A stretch of 5,720 nt of DNA from JAUXIQ01 sp030620925 [NCBI: Nitrospinota bacterium] (GTDB lineage: Bacteria; JAUXIQ01): NCBI GenBank assembly GCA_030620925.1, contig JAUXIQ010000153.1:1-5720 (forward strand), given 5' to 3'. Under the pieces are notes generated by a model, which saw only the letters and a list, made by a program, of their open reading frames with translations, was not told where the DNA came from and made no database searches. The translations under genes were made by a program, and so were the position numbers. Below are positions 1-5,279 of this stretch, in pieces. Within the stretch, counting starts at the first letter, position 1, and every line of letters begins with the position of its first letter.

Positions 1-935
1 GAGCAGTCTCCTATTGCCCAAACCCCCGGATATTCAGGAACCTCCAGATAATCGTTCACCACAATTTTGCCTCTCTCTTTTCCGCAGGGGAGACCAGCCA
101 GCAGCGGATTTGAGGAAACACCGGCGGTCCAGACAAGGGTGCGGGTGGAGATACGGTTTCCATCCTGCAGTTCCACGTCACCGGCTGACGCAGAGGTGAT
201 GACCGTCTCCAGCCTCACTTCGATGCCGCGACTAGTCAGGCATTTATGGGCGTATGCGGCAAGTTTCTGAGGGATACTGGGCATAATTTGCTTTCCGGTG
301 TCCACCAGCACCATCCTGACCTCATCGGATCGTATGTGGGGGTAAAAGCGTTTGGCCCTGTGCAGGAAATCGTACAGCTCGGCCGCCGCCTCCACGCCGG
401 CGAGTCCCGCTCCGGCCACCACTACGGTGAGCATCTGCCTCCGCATATCCGGATCGGGTTCCATGTCGGCGTGCTCAAGCGAGTCGATAACGTGATTGCG
501 CAGGGCCATGGCATCAGGCAAGGATTTCAAAGGCAGAGCGTGGTCCTCGATTCCCGGCAGGCGATAGAAGCTTGTCACCGAACCGAGGGCCAGGATGAGA
601 TGATCGAATCCGAGAGTATAGCCGGGGCATCGAGGACAATGGCGGGCGCGAATTTCACGCTTGTGAAGGTCTATGGACTCCACCTCGCTGTCCCGGAATC
701 GAACTTTTTGAAAAAAGGCCCGGATGGGTGTGATGATATGTTTCGCCTCGATACTGCTGGAGGAGACCTCAGGCAGCATGGGGGTGAACAGGAGATAGTT
801 GTCCCGGTTGATGAGAGTGATCTCTATGTCCTTGTTTCCGGCAAGGGTTTTTTCCAGGCGGAGGGCCGCGTGGATTCCACCGAACCCCCCGCCGAGTATA
901 AGAATGCGTTGGTTTTTGCCATCTATTTCCTTCAT
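1..935 (-). CDS. ndh: Type II NADH:quinone oxidoreductase-like FAD flavoprotein (NDH-2), C-terminus beyond window
   Basis: This is a two-dinucleotide-fold flavoprotein of the NDH-2 family. The family moves electrons from NADH through FAD to quinone at the inner face of the membrane without pumping protons. Translation from the ATG at 935-933 gives 311 residues that run off the left edge, against about 400-430 for the family. The quinone-site and membrane-anchoring C-terminal part is therefore outside the window, and this is not a biological truncation. The FAD-binding glycine motif GGGFGG lies at residues 15-20 and the NAD-binding motif GAGLAGVE at 175-182. The second FAD contact, WAIGDC, is at 306-311, just at the edge. 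An AAGGAG ribosome site sits at 947-952, 11 nt upstream of the ATG. A CPRC motif (C100, C103) in the first FAD domain is unusual to my knowledge. The gene is divergent from mrp. The broad family is firm; quinone reductase activity is inferred, since other pyridine-nucleotide disulfide-type oxidoreductases share these motifs. Confidence 0.85.
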   Translation of the reverse strand, partial: MKEIDGKNQRILILGGGFGGIHAALRLEKTLAGNKDIEITLINRDNYLLFTPMLPEVSSSSIEAKHIITPIRAFFQKVRFRDSEVESIDLHKREIRARHCPRCPGYTLGFDHLILALGSVTSFYRLPGIEDHALPLKSLPDAMALRNHVIDSLEHADMEPDPDMRRQMLTVVVAGAGLAGVEAAAELYDFLHRAKRFYPHIRSDEVRMVLVDTGKQIMPSIPQKLAAYAHKCLTSRGIEVRLETVITSASAGDVELQDGNRISTRTLVWTAGVSSNPLLAGLPCGKERGKIVVNDYLEVPEYPGVWAIGDC

Positions 936-1200
936 GATGGATTAAGCTCCTTCACTATTTTCTTAACTGAAAAACGGCACGCATGAATCGCTCTGTGCAG
1001 ATGTCTTTTTCTTCAATATAGTCTAAATATAAACAGATTGAATGTAATTGCCCATACTAATCGAGCACGGGAATGAACATTTCGCCTTTCCTGCGTTGAT
1101 TTATATCATTGTTGAAGGGAGGGGGGCGGTTTATATTATACTAAAATGGTAATGTTTTAATTCAGGCGGTCGTTTTTTGCGTTGATGTGAGGTAGAAGAG
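936..1200. other. Divergent intergenic region between ndh-like gene and mrp
   Basis: This AT-richer, 265-bp spacer separates two divergently transcribed genes and must hold the 5' signals of both. On the plus side there is a plausible mrp promoter at 1112-1139, listed separately. On the minus side the best candidate I can find for the flavoprotein gene is a -10-like TATATT at 1015-1020, with a poor TTCAAT at 1037-1042 and a 16-nt spacer. That is a weak call. I see no long inverted repeat, no tRNA-like fold and no credible small ORF here. Confidence 0.5.
1112..1139 (+). promoter_or_regulatory. Candidate sigma70-type promoter for mrp with G-rich spacer
   Basis: TTGAAG at 1112-1117 (4 of 6 matches to TTGACA) and TATTAT at 1134-1139 (5 of 6 to TATAAT) are separated by 16 nt. 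They lie about 60 nt upstream of the mrp ATG. The spacer contains GGGAGGGGGGCGG (1117-1129), a strongly G-rich run that could form unusual structure or bind a regulator. An overlapping TATACT at 1137-1142 would give a 19-nt spacing. The call rests on hexamer matches only. Confidence 0.35.
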
Positions 1201-2280
1201 ATGTTTAAACGTAGAGAAGTGGATAGCGCGAACGTTTTACAGGCACTGGGAAAGGTCATAGACCCTGACCTGAAGCGGGATATCGTTTCCCTCAACATGG
1301 TGAAGGACGTTGAGGTTAATAAGTCGAAGGTGAGCTTCACCATCGAGCTTACCACTCCGGCCTGCCCCATGAAAGAAAAGATCAGGGAAGAAGCGGAGAG
1401 CGCGGTGAAGGAGCTTCCCGGCGTGGAGGCGGTGGAGATAAACATGACCTCCAATGTCAAGCAGGGTCGGCTCTTTTCTGATAAGAAGACCATTGAGGGT
1501 GTGAAGCATATAATAGCCGTGGCCAGCGGTAAGGGCGGGGTGGGGAAATCCACGGTGGCGGTAAACCTCGCCCTGGCGTTGGAGGAGACGGGAGCATCGG
1601 TGGGCCTCATGGACTCGGATATCTACGGTCCCAGCGTTCCCACCATGATGGGTGTTAATTATAAGCCCGGCGTGAATGAAGACAAAAGGATAATGCCCCT
1701 GTCCAGTAACGGCGTGAAGCTGATGTCCATAGGTTTCCTCCTGGGAGATGACGGAGGACCCATCATCTGGCGGGGGCCGTTAATTTCACAGGTGATAAGG
1801 CAGTTCCTGCACGACGTGGATTGGGGCCGGCTGGATTACCTGGTCATAGACCTGCCGCCGGGGACGGGCGACGCACAGCTAACGCTCTGCCAGGCCGTAC
1901 CCCTCACCGGAGCGGTGATAGTGACCACCCCGCAGGACGTTGCACTTCTGGATGCCCGCAAGGGGCTGCAGATGTTCCAGCAGGTCAAAGTGCCTGTGCT
2001 GGGCATCATAGAAAACATGAGCTATTTCGTCTGCGGCCACTGCAGCCAGCGGACGGACATCTTCAGCGCGGGCGGCGGCAGGCGAACCGCAGAGGAGATG
2101 GAAATACCTTTCCTGGGAGAGATACCCATAGACCCTGTCATCTGCGTGGGCGGTGACGACGGGAAGCCTATAGTGAAGGCTCATCCGGAATCCCCGCAGA
2201 CGAAACGGTTCAAGGGGATCGCGGGGGATATGGCCGCTCGCTTGAGTATTCTGGCCCTGGCCGGAGCCGATGCGGTGTAG
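1201..2280 (+). CDS. apbC: Mrp/ApbC (NBP35-type) P-loop Fe-S cluster carrier ATPase with N-terminal MIP18/FSCA domain
   Basis: This 359-residue cytosolic ATPase belongs to the Mrp/ApbC/Nbp35 family, whose members bind a labile [4Fe-4S] cluster across a dimer and pass it to apo-proteins. Residues about 7-85 form the MIP18/FSCA (DUF59) domain, with its conserved TPACPMK segment at 52-58 (Cys55). The ATPase domain follows, with the deviant Walker A GKGGVGKST at 110-118, DSDIYGPSVP at 138-147 and DLPPGTGD at 217-224. The pair C278-G-H-C281, just after ENMSYF, is the expected cluster ligand motif. Length and domain order are typical of bacterial Mrp with FSCA fusion. The ATG at 1201 has GAGGT at 1189-1193, 7 nt upstream. 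The gene appears monocistronic: it is divergent from the flavoprotein gene and convergent with the oxidoreductase operon. Its TAG stop lies inside a repeat-like GTAGGGGCA sequence. Supplying clusters to the nearby ferredoxin oxidoreductase is possible but inferred from proximity only. Confidence 0.95.
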   Translation: MFKRREVDSANVLQALGKVIDPDLKRDIVSLNMVKDVEVNKSKVSFTIELTTPACPMKEKIREEAESAVKELPGVEAVEINMTSNVKQGRLFSDKKTIEGVKHIIAVASGKGGVGKSTVAVNLALALEETGASVGLMDSDIYGPSVPTMMGVNYKPGVNEDKRIMPLSSNGVKLMSIGFLLGDDGGPIIWRGPLISQVIRQFLHDVDWGRLDYLVIDLPPGTGDAQLTLCQAVPLTGAVIVTTPQDVALLDARKGLQMFQQVKVPVLGIIENMSYFVCGHCSQRTDIFSAGGGRRTAEEMEIPFLGEIPIDPVICVGGDDGKPIVKAHPESPQTKRFKGIAGDMAARLSILALAGADAV

Positions 2281-2297
2281 GGGCAAGGCTTGCCTTG
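2277..2297 (+). repeat. Degenerate palindromic repeat with GTAGGGGCA head, overlapping the mrp stop codon
   Basis: GTAGGGGCA (2277-2285) begins in the last codon of mrp and contains its TAG stop. It runs into CAAGGC-TT-GCCTTG (2284-2297), a short perfect inverted repeat. A full palindrome would end in GCCCCTAC, but the right arm instead reads ACGTGA, so the outer half is lost. The head matches GTAGAGACA at 2682 and GTAGAGGCA at 2626, suggesting one repeat family with consensus GTAGRGRCA. Confidence 0.45.
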
Positions 2298-2319
2298 ACG
2301 TGAATGGAATTAATTTCTT

Positions 2320-2349
2320 GAGTAAACCCTTCTTGCGAAGGGTTTACTC
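2320..2349 (+). terminator. 13-bp perfect hairpin, candidate mrp terminator without U-tract
   Basis: GAGTAAACCCTTC (2320-2332) pairs perfectly with GAAGGGTTTACTC (2337-2349) across a TTGC loop. It is 40 nt past the mrp stop, the expected place for a terminator. It is followed by TTAACC rather than a T-run, so intrinsic termination is uncertain. The hairpin itself is unmistakable, and it could instead stabilise the mRNA 3' end or be part of a dispersed repeat. Confidence 0.5.
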
Positions 2350-2355
2350 TTAACC

Positions 2356-2393
2356 GCACGAGGGAACCCTTTTGTAAAACGGTTCCCTCGTGC
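2356..2393 (+). terminator. Second long hairpin downstream of mrp
   Basis: GCACGAGGGAACC (2356-2368) and GGTTCCCTCGTGC (2381-2393) form a perfect 13-bp stem. After one C-C mismatch, TTT pairs with AAA inside the 12-nt interior. It starts only 6 nt after the preceding hairpin. A T5 run occurs at 2407-2411, 13 nt downstream, too far for a canonical intrinsic terminator. Being symmetric, it could affect transcripts from either side. Confidence 0.45.
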
Positions 2394-2439
2394 ACCCTCT
2401 CAAAACTTTTTGGTCTGGCTGCTTTGGACACCGTTCTTT

Positions 2440-2468
2440 TCGCGCCTGGAAGGCGCTCCCACGGGAGC
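2440..2468 (-). repeat. REP-like palindrome with GTGG head
   Basis: On the minus strand, GTGGGA is followed by GCGCCT-TCC-AGGCGC (2442-2456), a 6-bp stem with a 3-nt loop, and then GA. A GTAG/GTGG tetranucleotide at the foot of a short imperfect palindrome is the layout known for REP sequences mobilised by RAYT (TnpA-REP) transposases. A second small stem, GCTCC-CACG-GGAGC (2455-2468), overlaps the head. No RAYT gene is in this window. Membership of a REP family is inferred from form only. Confidence 0.45.
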
Positions 2469-2486
2469 ATGATTCAATTAGATTTT

Positions 2487-2517
2487 CCCTCCCTTGAAGG
2501 GAGGGATTAAGGGAGGG
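2487..2517 (+). repeat. Inverted and direct AAGGGAGGG repeat with G-quadruplex-type run
   Basis: CCCTCCCTT (2487-2495) and AAGGGAGGG (2497-2505) are exact inverted copies separated by one base. AAGGGAGGG is repeated directly at 2509-2517. The plus strand therefore carries GGG-A-GGG-ATTAA-GGG-A-GGG (2499-2517), four G3 tracts with loops of 1, 5 and 1, which fits the standard G-quadruplex pattern. The hairpin and the quadruplex would compete for the same bases. Confidence 0.6.
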
Positions 2518-2523
2518 TGATCA

Positions 2524-2545
2524 AGGGCGAGCGGCCGCTCGCCCT
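2524..2545. repeat. 22-bp perfect palindrome
   Basis: AGGGCGAGCGG (2524-2534) is followed immediately by its exact reverse complement (2535-2545), with no loop. Such a spacer-free GC-rich palindrome could extrude as a cruciform or bind a dimeric protein. With no flanking T-run it is not a typical terminator. It lies within the repeat-packed gap and is probably one more dispersed repeat unit. Confidence 0.6.
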
Positions 2546-2582
2546 CACATTGATAAACATCCCCACCTTTATTCCTCCCCAT

Positions 2583-2615
2583 GCCTGCCCCGCGGAAGGC
2601 GGGATTCAGAATGAC
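2583..2615. repeat. Small GC-rich stem followed by ATTCAGAATGACA
   Basis: CCCGC-GGAAG-GCGGG (2589-2603) forms a 5-bp stem, alternatively GCCT...AGGC (2583-2600), and leads directly into ATTCAGAATGACA. The combination resembles, from memory, widespread intergenic repeats that pair a CCCGC stem with a GGATTC/AATGACA tail. I cannot confirm this without a genome-wide comparison. Confidence 0.3.
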
Positions 2616-2625
2616 AGGATGATGT

Positions 2626-2660
2626 GTAGAGGCATTCCTCGTGTGGTGGGGCTGTGCCTC
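2626..2660. repeat. Diverged palindromic repeat with GTAGAGGCA head
   Basis: GTAGAGGCA (2626-2634) is matched by TGCCTC at 2655-2660, pairing 6 bp (2629-2634) across a 20-nt interior. The interior contains a further CCTC/GGGG near-pairing. The head differs by one base from GTAGAGACA at 2682, only 48 nt further on, so these look like two units of one family with different loops. Confidence 0.35.
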
Positions 2661-2681
2661 CAGCAAATGATCATCGCGTAT

Positions 2682-2709
2682 GTAGAGACAATTCATGAAT
2701 TGTCTCTAC
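2682..2709. repeat. 28-bp perfect palindrome with GTAGAGACA arms
   Basis: GTAGAGACAATTCA (2682-2695) is followed directly by its exact reverse complement (2696-2709). No base breaks the symmetry and there is no loop. A T6 run lies at 2722-2727, 12 nt downstream on the plus strand, so a weak terminator for plus-strand transcription is possible. From memory, similar GTAGGGGCAATTCATGAATT-type palindromes are common between genes in several anaerobic lineages. I regard it as a dispersed repeat rather than a gene-specific operator. Confidence 0.6.
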
Positions 2710-2787
2710 TTGAGAAAGAAGTTTTTTATATTTCCTGATCACGCTTGAAAAGCGCACTTACGATAGAGGATAAGGGCGGTCGACCTA

Positions 2788-3339
2788 TTAACTCGCGGCG
2801 TTATCTTTGTAGAACGCGGCGCCTTTTTCGATGGCCTCGCGGTTAAGGGGGAGCAGGTTGTGCCGTCTTTCGGGGAGTATCATTTTTAGCGAGTCCATCA
2901 CCGAATCCGTGGTGACCACCCCGGTGGCGGCGGCGAAGGCGCCCAGTAAAACTATATTAACCACCTGTTCGCTGCCCACCTCGGTGGCGAGGCTGTTGGC
3001 GGGGATATAGACCGCGTTGATGTCCTCTCTTTCGGCGTTCCTGTTGACCATGGAGCTGTTGATGAGCAGTATGCCGCCGCTGGCTATCAGGGGCTCGTAT
3101 CTGGTCAGTGAGGGTAGATTGAATACCACGGCGTTGGAGGGCCGCTCGATGTAGGGGTAGTGTATCTTCTCGTCGGATATAATGACCGTGGAGTGCGCCG
3201 TCCCGCCTCGCACTTCGCTCCCGTAAACGGGCAGGTAGGTTACGTTTTTCCCCTCAAGCATGCCCGCCTGGGCCAGCAACTGCCCGCAGACGAGGACGCC
3301 CTGGCCCCCGAAACCCGAAAAGATGACGTCTAGTTTCAA
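2788..3339 (-). CDS. korC: 2-oxoacid:ferredoxin oxidoreductase gamma subunit (VOR/KOR-type)
   Basis: This is the gamma subunit (183 residues, normal for stand-alone gamma chains) of a thiamine-diphosphate 2-oxoacid:ferredoxin oxidoreductase. The domain is thought to take part in CoA binding and subunit assembly in the cytoplasmic complex. The diagnostic N-terminal motif GFGGQG is at residues 9-14, and an RGGTAHS segment follows in the middle. I choose a TTG start at 3339-3337. It overlaps the beta-subunit stop as TTGA, and GGGAGG sits at 3350-3355, 10 nt upstream. It also gives the short N-terminus usual for the family. An in-frame ATG at 3357-3355 would add 6 residues but has no ribosome site, because GGGAGG would then be inside the coding region. 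Last gene of the alpha-beta-gamma operon. Substrate is not determined by this subunit. Confidence 0.9.
   Translation of the reverse strand: MKLDVIFSGFGGQGVLVCGQLLAQAGMLEGKNVTYLPVYGSEVRGGTAHSTVIISDEKIHYPYIERPSNAVVFNLPSLTRYEPLIASGGILLINSSMVNRNAEREDINAVYIPANSLATEVGSEQVVNIVLLGAFAAATGVVTTDSVMDSLKMILPERRHNLLPLNREAIEKGAAFYKDNAAS
3336..3339 (-). other. TTGA stop/start overlap coupling beta and gamma genes
   Basis: The beta TGA (3338-3336) and the gamma TTG start (3339-3337) share TTGA. Such overlaps usually mean translational coupling by re-initiation, keeping the two subunits at equal levels. Confidence 0.6.
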
Positions 3340-4100
3340 GTGGCCTGTTCCTCCCATTTATCTTTGAGCAGCCCCAGCGGGAACACCTCCATCAGGTTTT
3401 CTACCAGCCAGGCTCTGGAATCGGTTGGGCTCATCCTCCAGCCCGTTGGACAGGGCGACAGAATCTCCACCATGCTGAAGCCCCTGTTCTCCATCTGATA
3501 CTGGAAAGCCTTTTTCACCGCTTTCTGAGCCTTGCGGATATTCTTTGGGTTATCCACCGATACGCGCTCCACGTAAGCCGCCTCGTCAACGGTGGCCAGT
3601 ATCTCGGACATCCTGAGGGGAGACCCCGCCCTTTCCTTTACCCGGCCCAGGGGCGTGGTGGTCGTCACCTGGTCGATGAGGGTGGTGGGGGCCATCTGCC
3701 CGCCGGTCATGCCGTATATGGCGTTATTGATGAGAAAACAGGTTATGTTCTCCCCCCTGGCCGCGGCGTGGATTATCTCCGCGGTGCCTATGGCCGCCAT
3801 GTCGCCGTCTCCCTGATAGCAGAAAACGATTTTTTCGGGGAGGGCCCTCTTGAACCCGGTGGCCACGGCCGGGGCCCTGCCGTGAGGACCCAGGATCATA
3901 TCCACGTCGAAATATCGGGGCATTATGGCCGAGCAGCCCACCGGTGCGCAGCCGATAGCTATTTCTTGCAGGTCCAGCTCGTCGATGGCCTGGGCCACCA
4001 GTTTATGCGCCGTTCCGTGCCCGCAGCCCGGGCAGTAATGCGTGGCAAGCGGTTCCAGCGATTGTGGCCTCTGCACTACGGCCCTGCGTCCGTCGTTCAT
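3336..4100 (-). CDS. korB: 2-oxoacid:ferredoxin oxidoreductase beta subunit (TPP-binding, VOR/KOR-type)
   Basis: This 254-residue beta subunit binds thiamine diphosphate and a [4Fe-4S] cluster, and carries electrons from decarboxylated 2-oxoacid to ferredoxin. The motif HYCPGCGHG supplies Cys23 and Cys26. Cys51 (in IGCAPVGC) and Cys217 (in SPCPTGW) complete the four ligands expected for this family. The thiamine diphosphate/Mg signature is GDGD at 97-100 with NN at 125-126 and YGMTGGQ at 129-135. GGQMAPTTL, followed by a run of Thr, reminds me of 2-oxoisovalerate (VOR) rather than classical 2-oxoglutarate enzymes, but this is a weak substrate hint. I choose the ATG at 4100-4098 because GGAGA (4109-4113) is 8 nt upstream. 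A TTG at 4115-4113 would add 5 residues, overlap that site and have no ribosome site of its own. It lies 42 nt after the alpha stop and overlaps gamma by 4 nt. Confidence 0.93.
   Translation of the reverse strand: MNDGRRAVVQRPQSLEPLATHYCPGCGHGTAHKLVAQAIDELDLQEIAIGCAPVGCSAIMPRYFDVDMILGPHGRAPAVATGFKRALPEKIVFCYQGDGDMAAIGTAEIIHAAARGENITCFLINNAIYGMTGGQMAPTTLIDQVTTTTPLGRVKERAGSPLRMSEILATVDEAAYVERVSVDNPKNIRKAQKAVKKAFQYQMENRGFSMVEILSPCPTGWRMSPTDSRAWLVENLMEVFPLGLLKDKWEEQAT
3350..3355 (-). promoter_or_regulatory. Ribosome binding site that sets the gamma-subunit start
   Basis: GGGAGG on the minus strand lies inside the end of the beta gene. It is 10 nt before the TTG start and only 1 nt after the first base of the competing ATG triplet region (3357-3355), which it overlaps. 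It can therefore serve the TTG but not the ATG. Confidence 0.55.
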
Positions 4101-4108
4101 GAAGGATG

Positions 4109-4113
4109 TCTCC
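4109..4113 (-). promoter_or_regulatory. Ribosome binding site that sets the beta-subunit start
   Basis: GGAGA on the minus strand is 8 nt before the ATG at 4100-4098. It lies within the competing TTG-initiated extension (start 4115), so it favours the shorter protein. Confidence 0.55.
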
Positions 4114-4142
4114 AAAAGTTTTTCGGATGAATCGCTCTTTGA

Positions 4143-5219
4143 TTATCCCTTTTCGCACAGCGATCTGATAGCCGAGTAGATTTCTTCAAGAGAGATCAAC
4201 CCCTCGGCCTTGCCCAGAAAGCTCACCTCTGCCTTATCGCCCACGGCAAATTGCACGTCCTCTACCATCTGGCCCATGTTCCCCTCAACCACCAGAAACT
4301 TTTTCACCCTTTCGGAGGTCTTCCTGATGATCTCGGTGGGGAAAGGGAAAAGCGTTATGGGCCTTATCATACCCGCCCTGTATCCCTCCTGGTTGAGCTG
4401 GATGAGAGACTGTTTGACTCCACCCGCCGTGATACCGAAGGCCACCACTACCACGTCTGCTTCTTCTATTTCTATGGCCTCGTAGCGCGTTTCATTGAGG
4501 GCCACCGTCCTGTATTTATCTGCCAGGTGCCGGTTTAGCTCGTTAAGGTCGTTGAAGCTGCCGAAACCGGGAGCGGCGCCCCCCACTATCAGTTTTTTCT
4601 TCTTTCCCGCCTTGCCCCTCATGACCCAGTCCTTGGCCGGAAGCTCCTCCGAGGGGACGGCGTGCACTCTCTTGATTTCTATGGGTTTGGCCATGTTACC
4701 CAGCGTCGCTTCGGTCAACACCACCGCCACCATCCGGTATTTATCGGCAAGGTCGAAGGCCATCTGGGTGTGGTCGAAGAATTCCTGGACGTCCATGGGG
4801 GCGAGGACTATGTTTCGGTAGCCGCCGTGTGCTCCGCCCTTGGTCACAGAAAAGTAATCCAACTGTGTGGATTCCAGTGAGCCTCCTCCCGGACCCCCTC
4901 TTGAGACCAGCACCAGCACGCAGGGCAGCTCCGCGGCGGCGAAGTGTGAGAGGCCTTCCAGCATGAGCGAGTAGCCGGGGCCGGAGGTGGAAGTCATGGT
5001 GCGCATGCCCGCGGCGGCGGAGCCGAACATCATGTTGATGGAGGATGTCTCGCTCTCCGCCTGTATAAAGGTCCCCCCCGCCTCAGGCAGGTGAAGGGAC
5101 ATATACTCGGGTATCTCGTTCTGAGGAGTTATGGGATAGCCGTAGTAGTGGGTGCAGCCGGCCATGATGGCCGCTTTGCCCGCGGCTTCGTTCCCTTTGA
5201 TCAGCACTATTTCGGCCAT
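4143..5219 (-). CDS. vorB: 2-oxoacid:ferredoxin oxidoreductase alpha subunit (VorB/KorA-type)
   Basis: This 358-residue alpha subunit supplies the thiamine pyrimidine-binding domain and the substrate-side structure of a 2-oxoacid:ferredoxin oxidoreductase, which makes acyl-CoA, CO2 and reduced ferredoxin. GYPITPQNEI (27-36) is the family's N-terminal substrate-loop motif. QAESE (53-57) holds the conserved Glu that contacts the thiamine ring, and TSTSGPG follows at 76-82. SRGGPGGG comes next. A second domain in the last third contains RPITLFPFP starting at residue 286. The length suits the stand-alone VorB/KorA alpha chain, not one fused to gamma. The start is ATG 5219-5217 with a weak AAGGGA (5225-5230) 5 nt upstream. 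First gene of the operon, behind a strong-looking promoter at 5280-5308. No small ferredoxin-like delta subunit is encoded beside it. The substrate (branched-chain 2-oxoacid, 2-oxoglutarate or aryl pyruvate) is unresolved; an alternative symbol is korA. Confidence 0.93.
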   Translation of the reverse strand: MAEIVLIKGNEAAGKAAIMAGCTHYYGYPITPQNEIPEYMSLHLPEAGGTFIQAESETSSINMMFGSAAAGMRTMTSTSGPGYSLMLEGLSHFAAAELPCVLVLVSRGGPGGGSLESTQLDYFSVTKGGAHGGYRNIVLAPMDVQEFFDHTQMAFDLADKYRMVAVVLTEATLGNMAKPIEIKRVHAVPSEELPAKDWVMRGKAGKKKKLIVGGAAPGFGSFNDLNELNRHLADKYRTVALNETRYEAIEIEEADVVVVAFGITAGGVKQSLIQLNQEGYRAGMIRPITLFPFPTEIIRKTSERVKKFLVVEGNMGQMVEDVQFAVGDKAEVSFLGKAEGLISLEEIYSAIRSLCEKG

Positions 5220-5279
5220 GAATTTCCCTTCCCTTTTTCTCCCTTTGAACTGGATACGCTATCCTAGGATGGCGGCTGG

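Larger units (their letters stand above)
2281..2787. other. Gene-free convergent region packed with inverted repeats
   Basis: About 507 bp separate the 3' ends of mrp and the gamma subunit gene. Open frames here (for example 2517-2738 plus and 2478-2696 minus) run straight through palindromes, lack good ribosome sites and encode low-complexity, family-less peptides, so I do not call genes. Inverted repeats with exact arms lie at 2284-2297, 2320-2349, 2356-2393, 2442-2456, 2455-2468, 2487-2505, 2524-2545, 2589-2603, 2629-2660 and 2682-2709. None is followed directly by a run of T, so none is a textbook intrinsic terminator. Structure-dependent termination of the two converging transcripts remains likely. 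The mixture of unrelated palindromes resembles an accumulation of dispersed genomic repeats. Confidence 0.8.

Noticed and set aside
246-986. Long plus-strand open frame of 246 codons
   Set aside because: It is antisense to the NDH-2-like gene, whose minus-strand frame shows clear FAD and NAD motifs. The plus-strand translation has no recognisable domain.
983-994. 12-nt sequence ATGAATCGCTCT shared with 4128-4139
   Set aside because: Neither copy has further matching flanks or symmetry. A single 12-nt match in a window this size, one of them between genes of an operon, is weak and could be chance.
2478-2738. Overlapping small open frames on both strands in the mrp-gamma gap
   Set aside because: They read through several palindromes, have no convincing ribosome sites and resemble no protein family.
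3768-4130. 120-codon plus-strand open frame
   Set aside because: Shadow of the beta subunit gene; the minus-strand frame contains the CPGCG and GDGD motifs.
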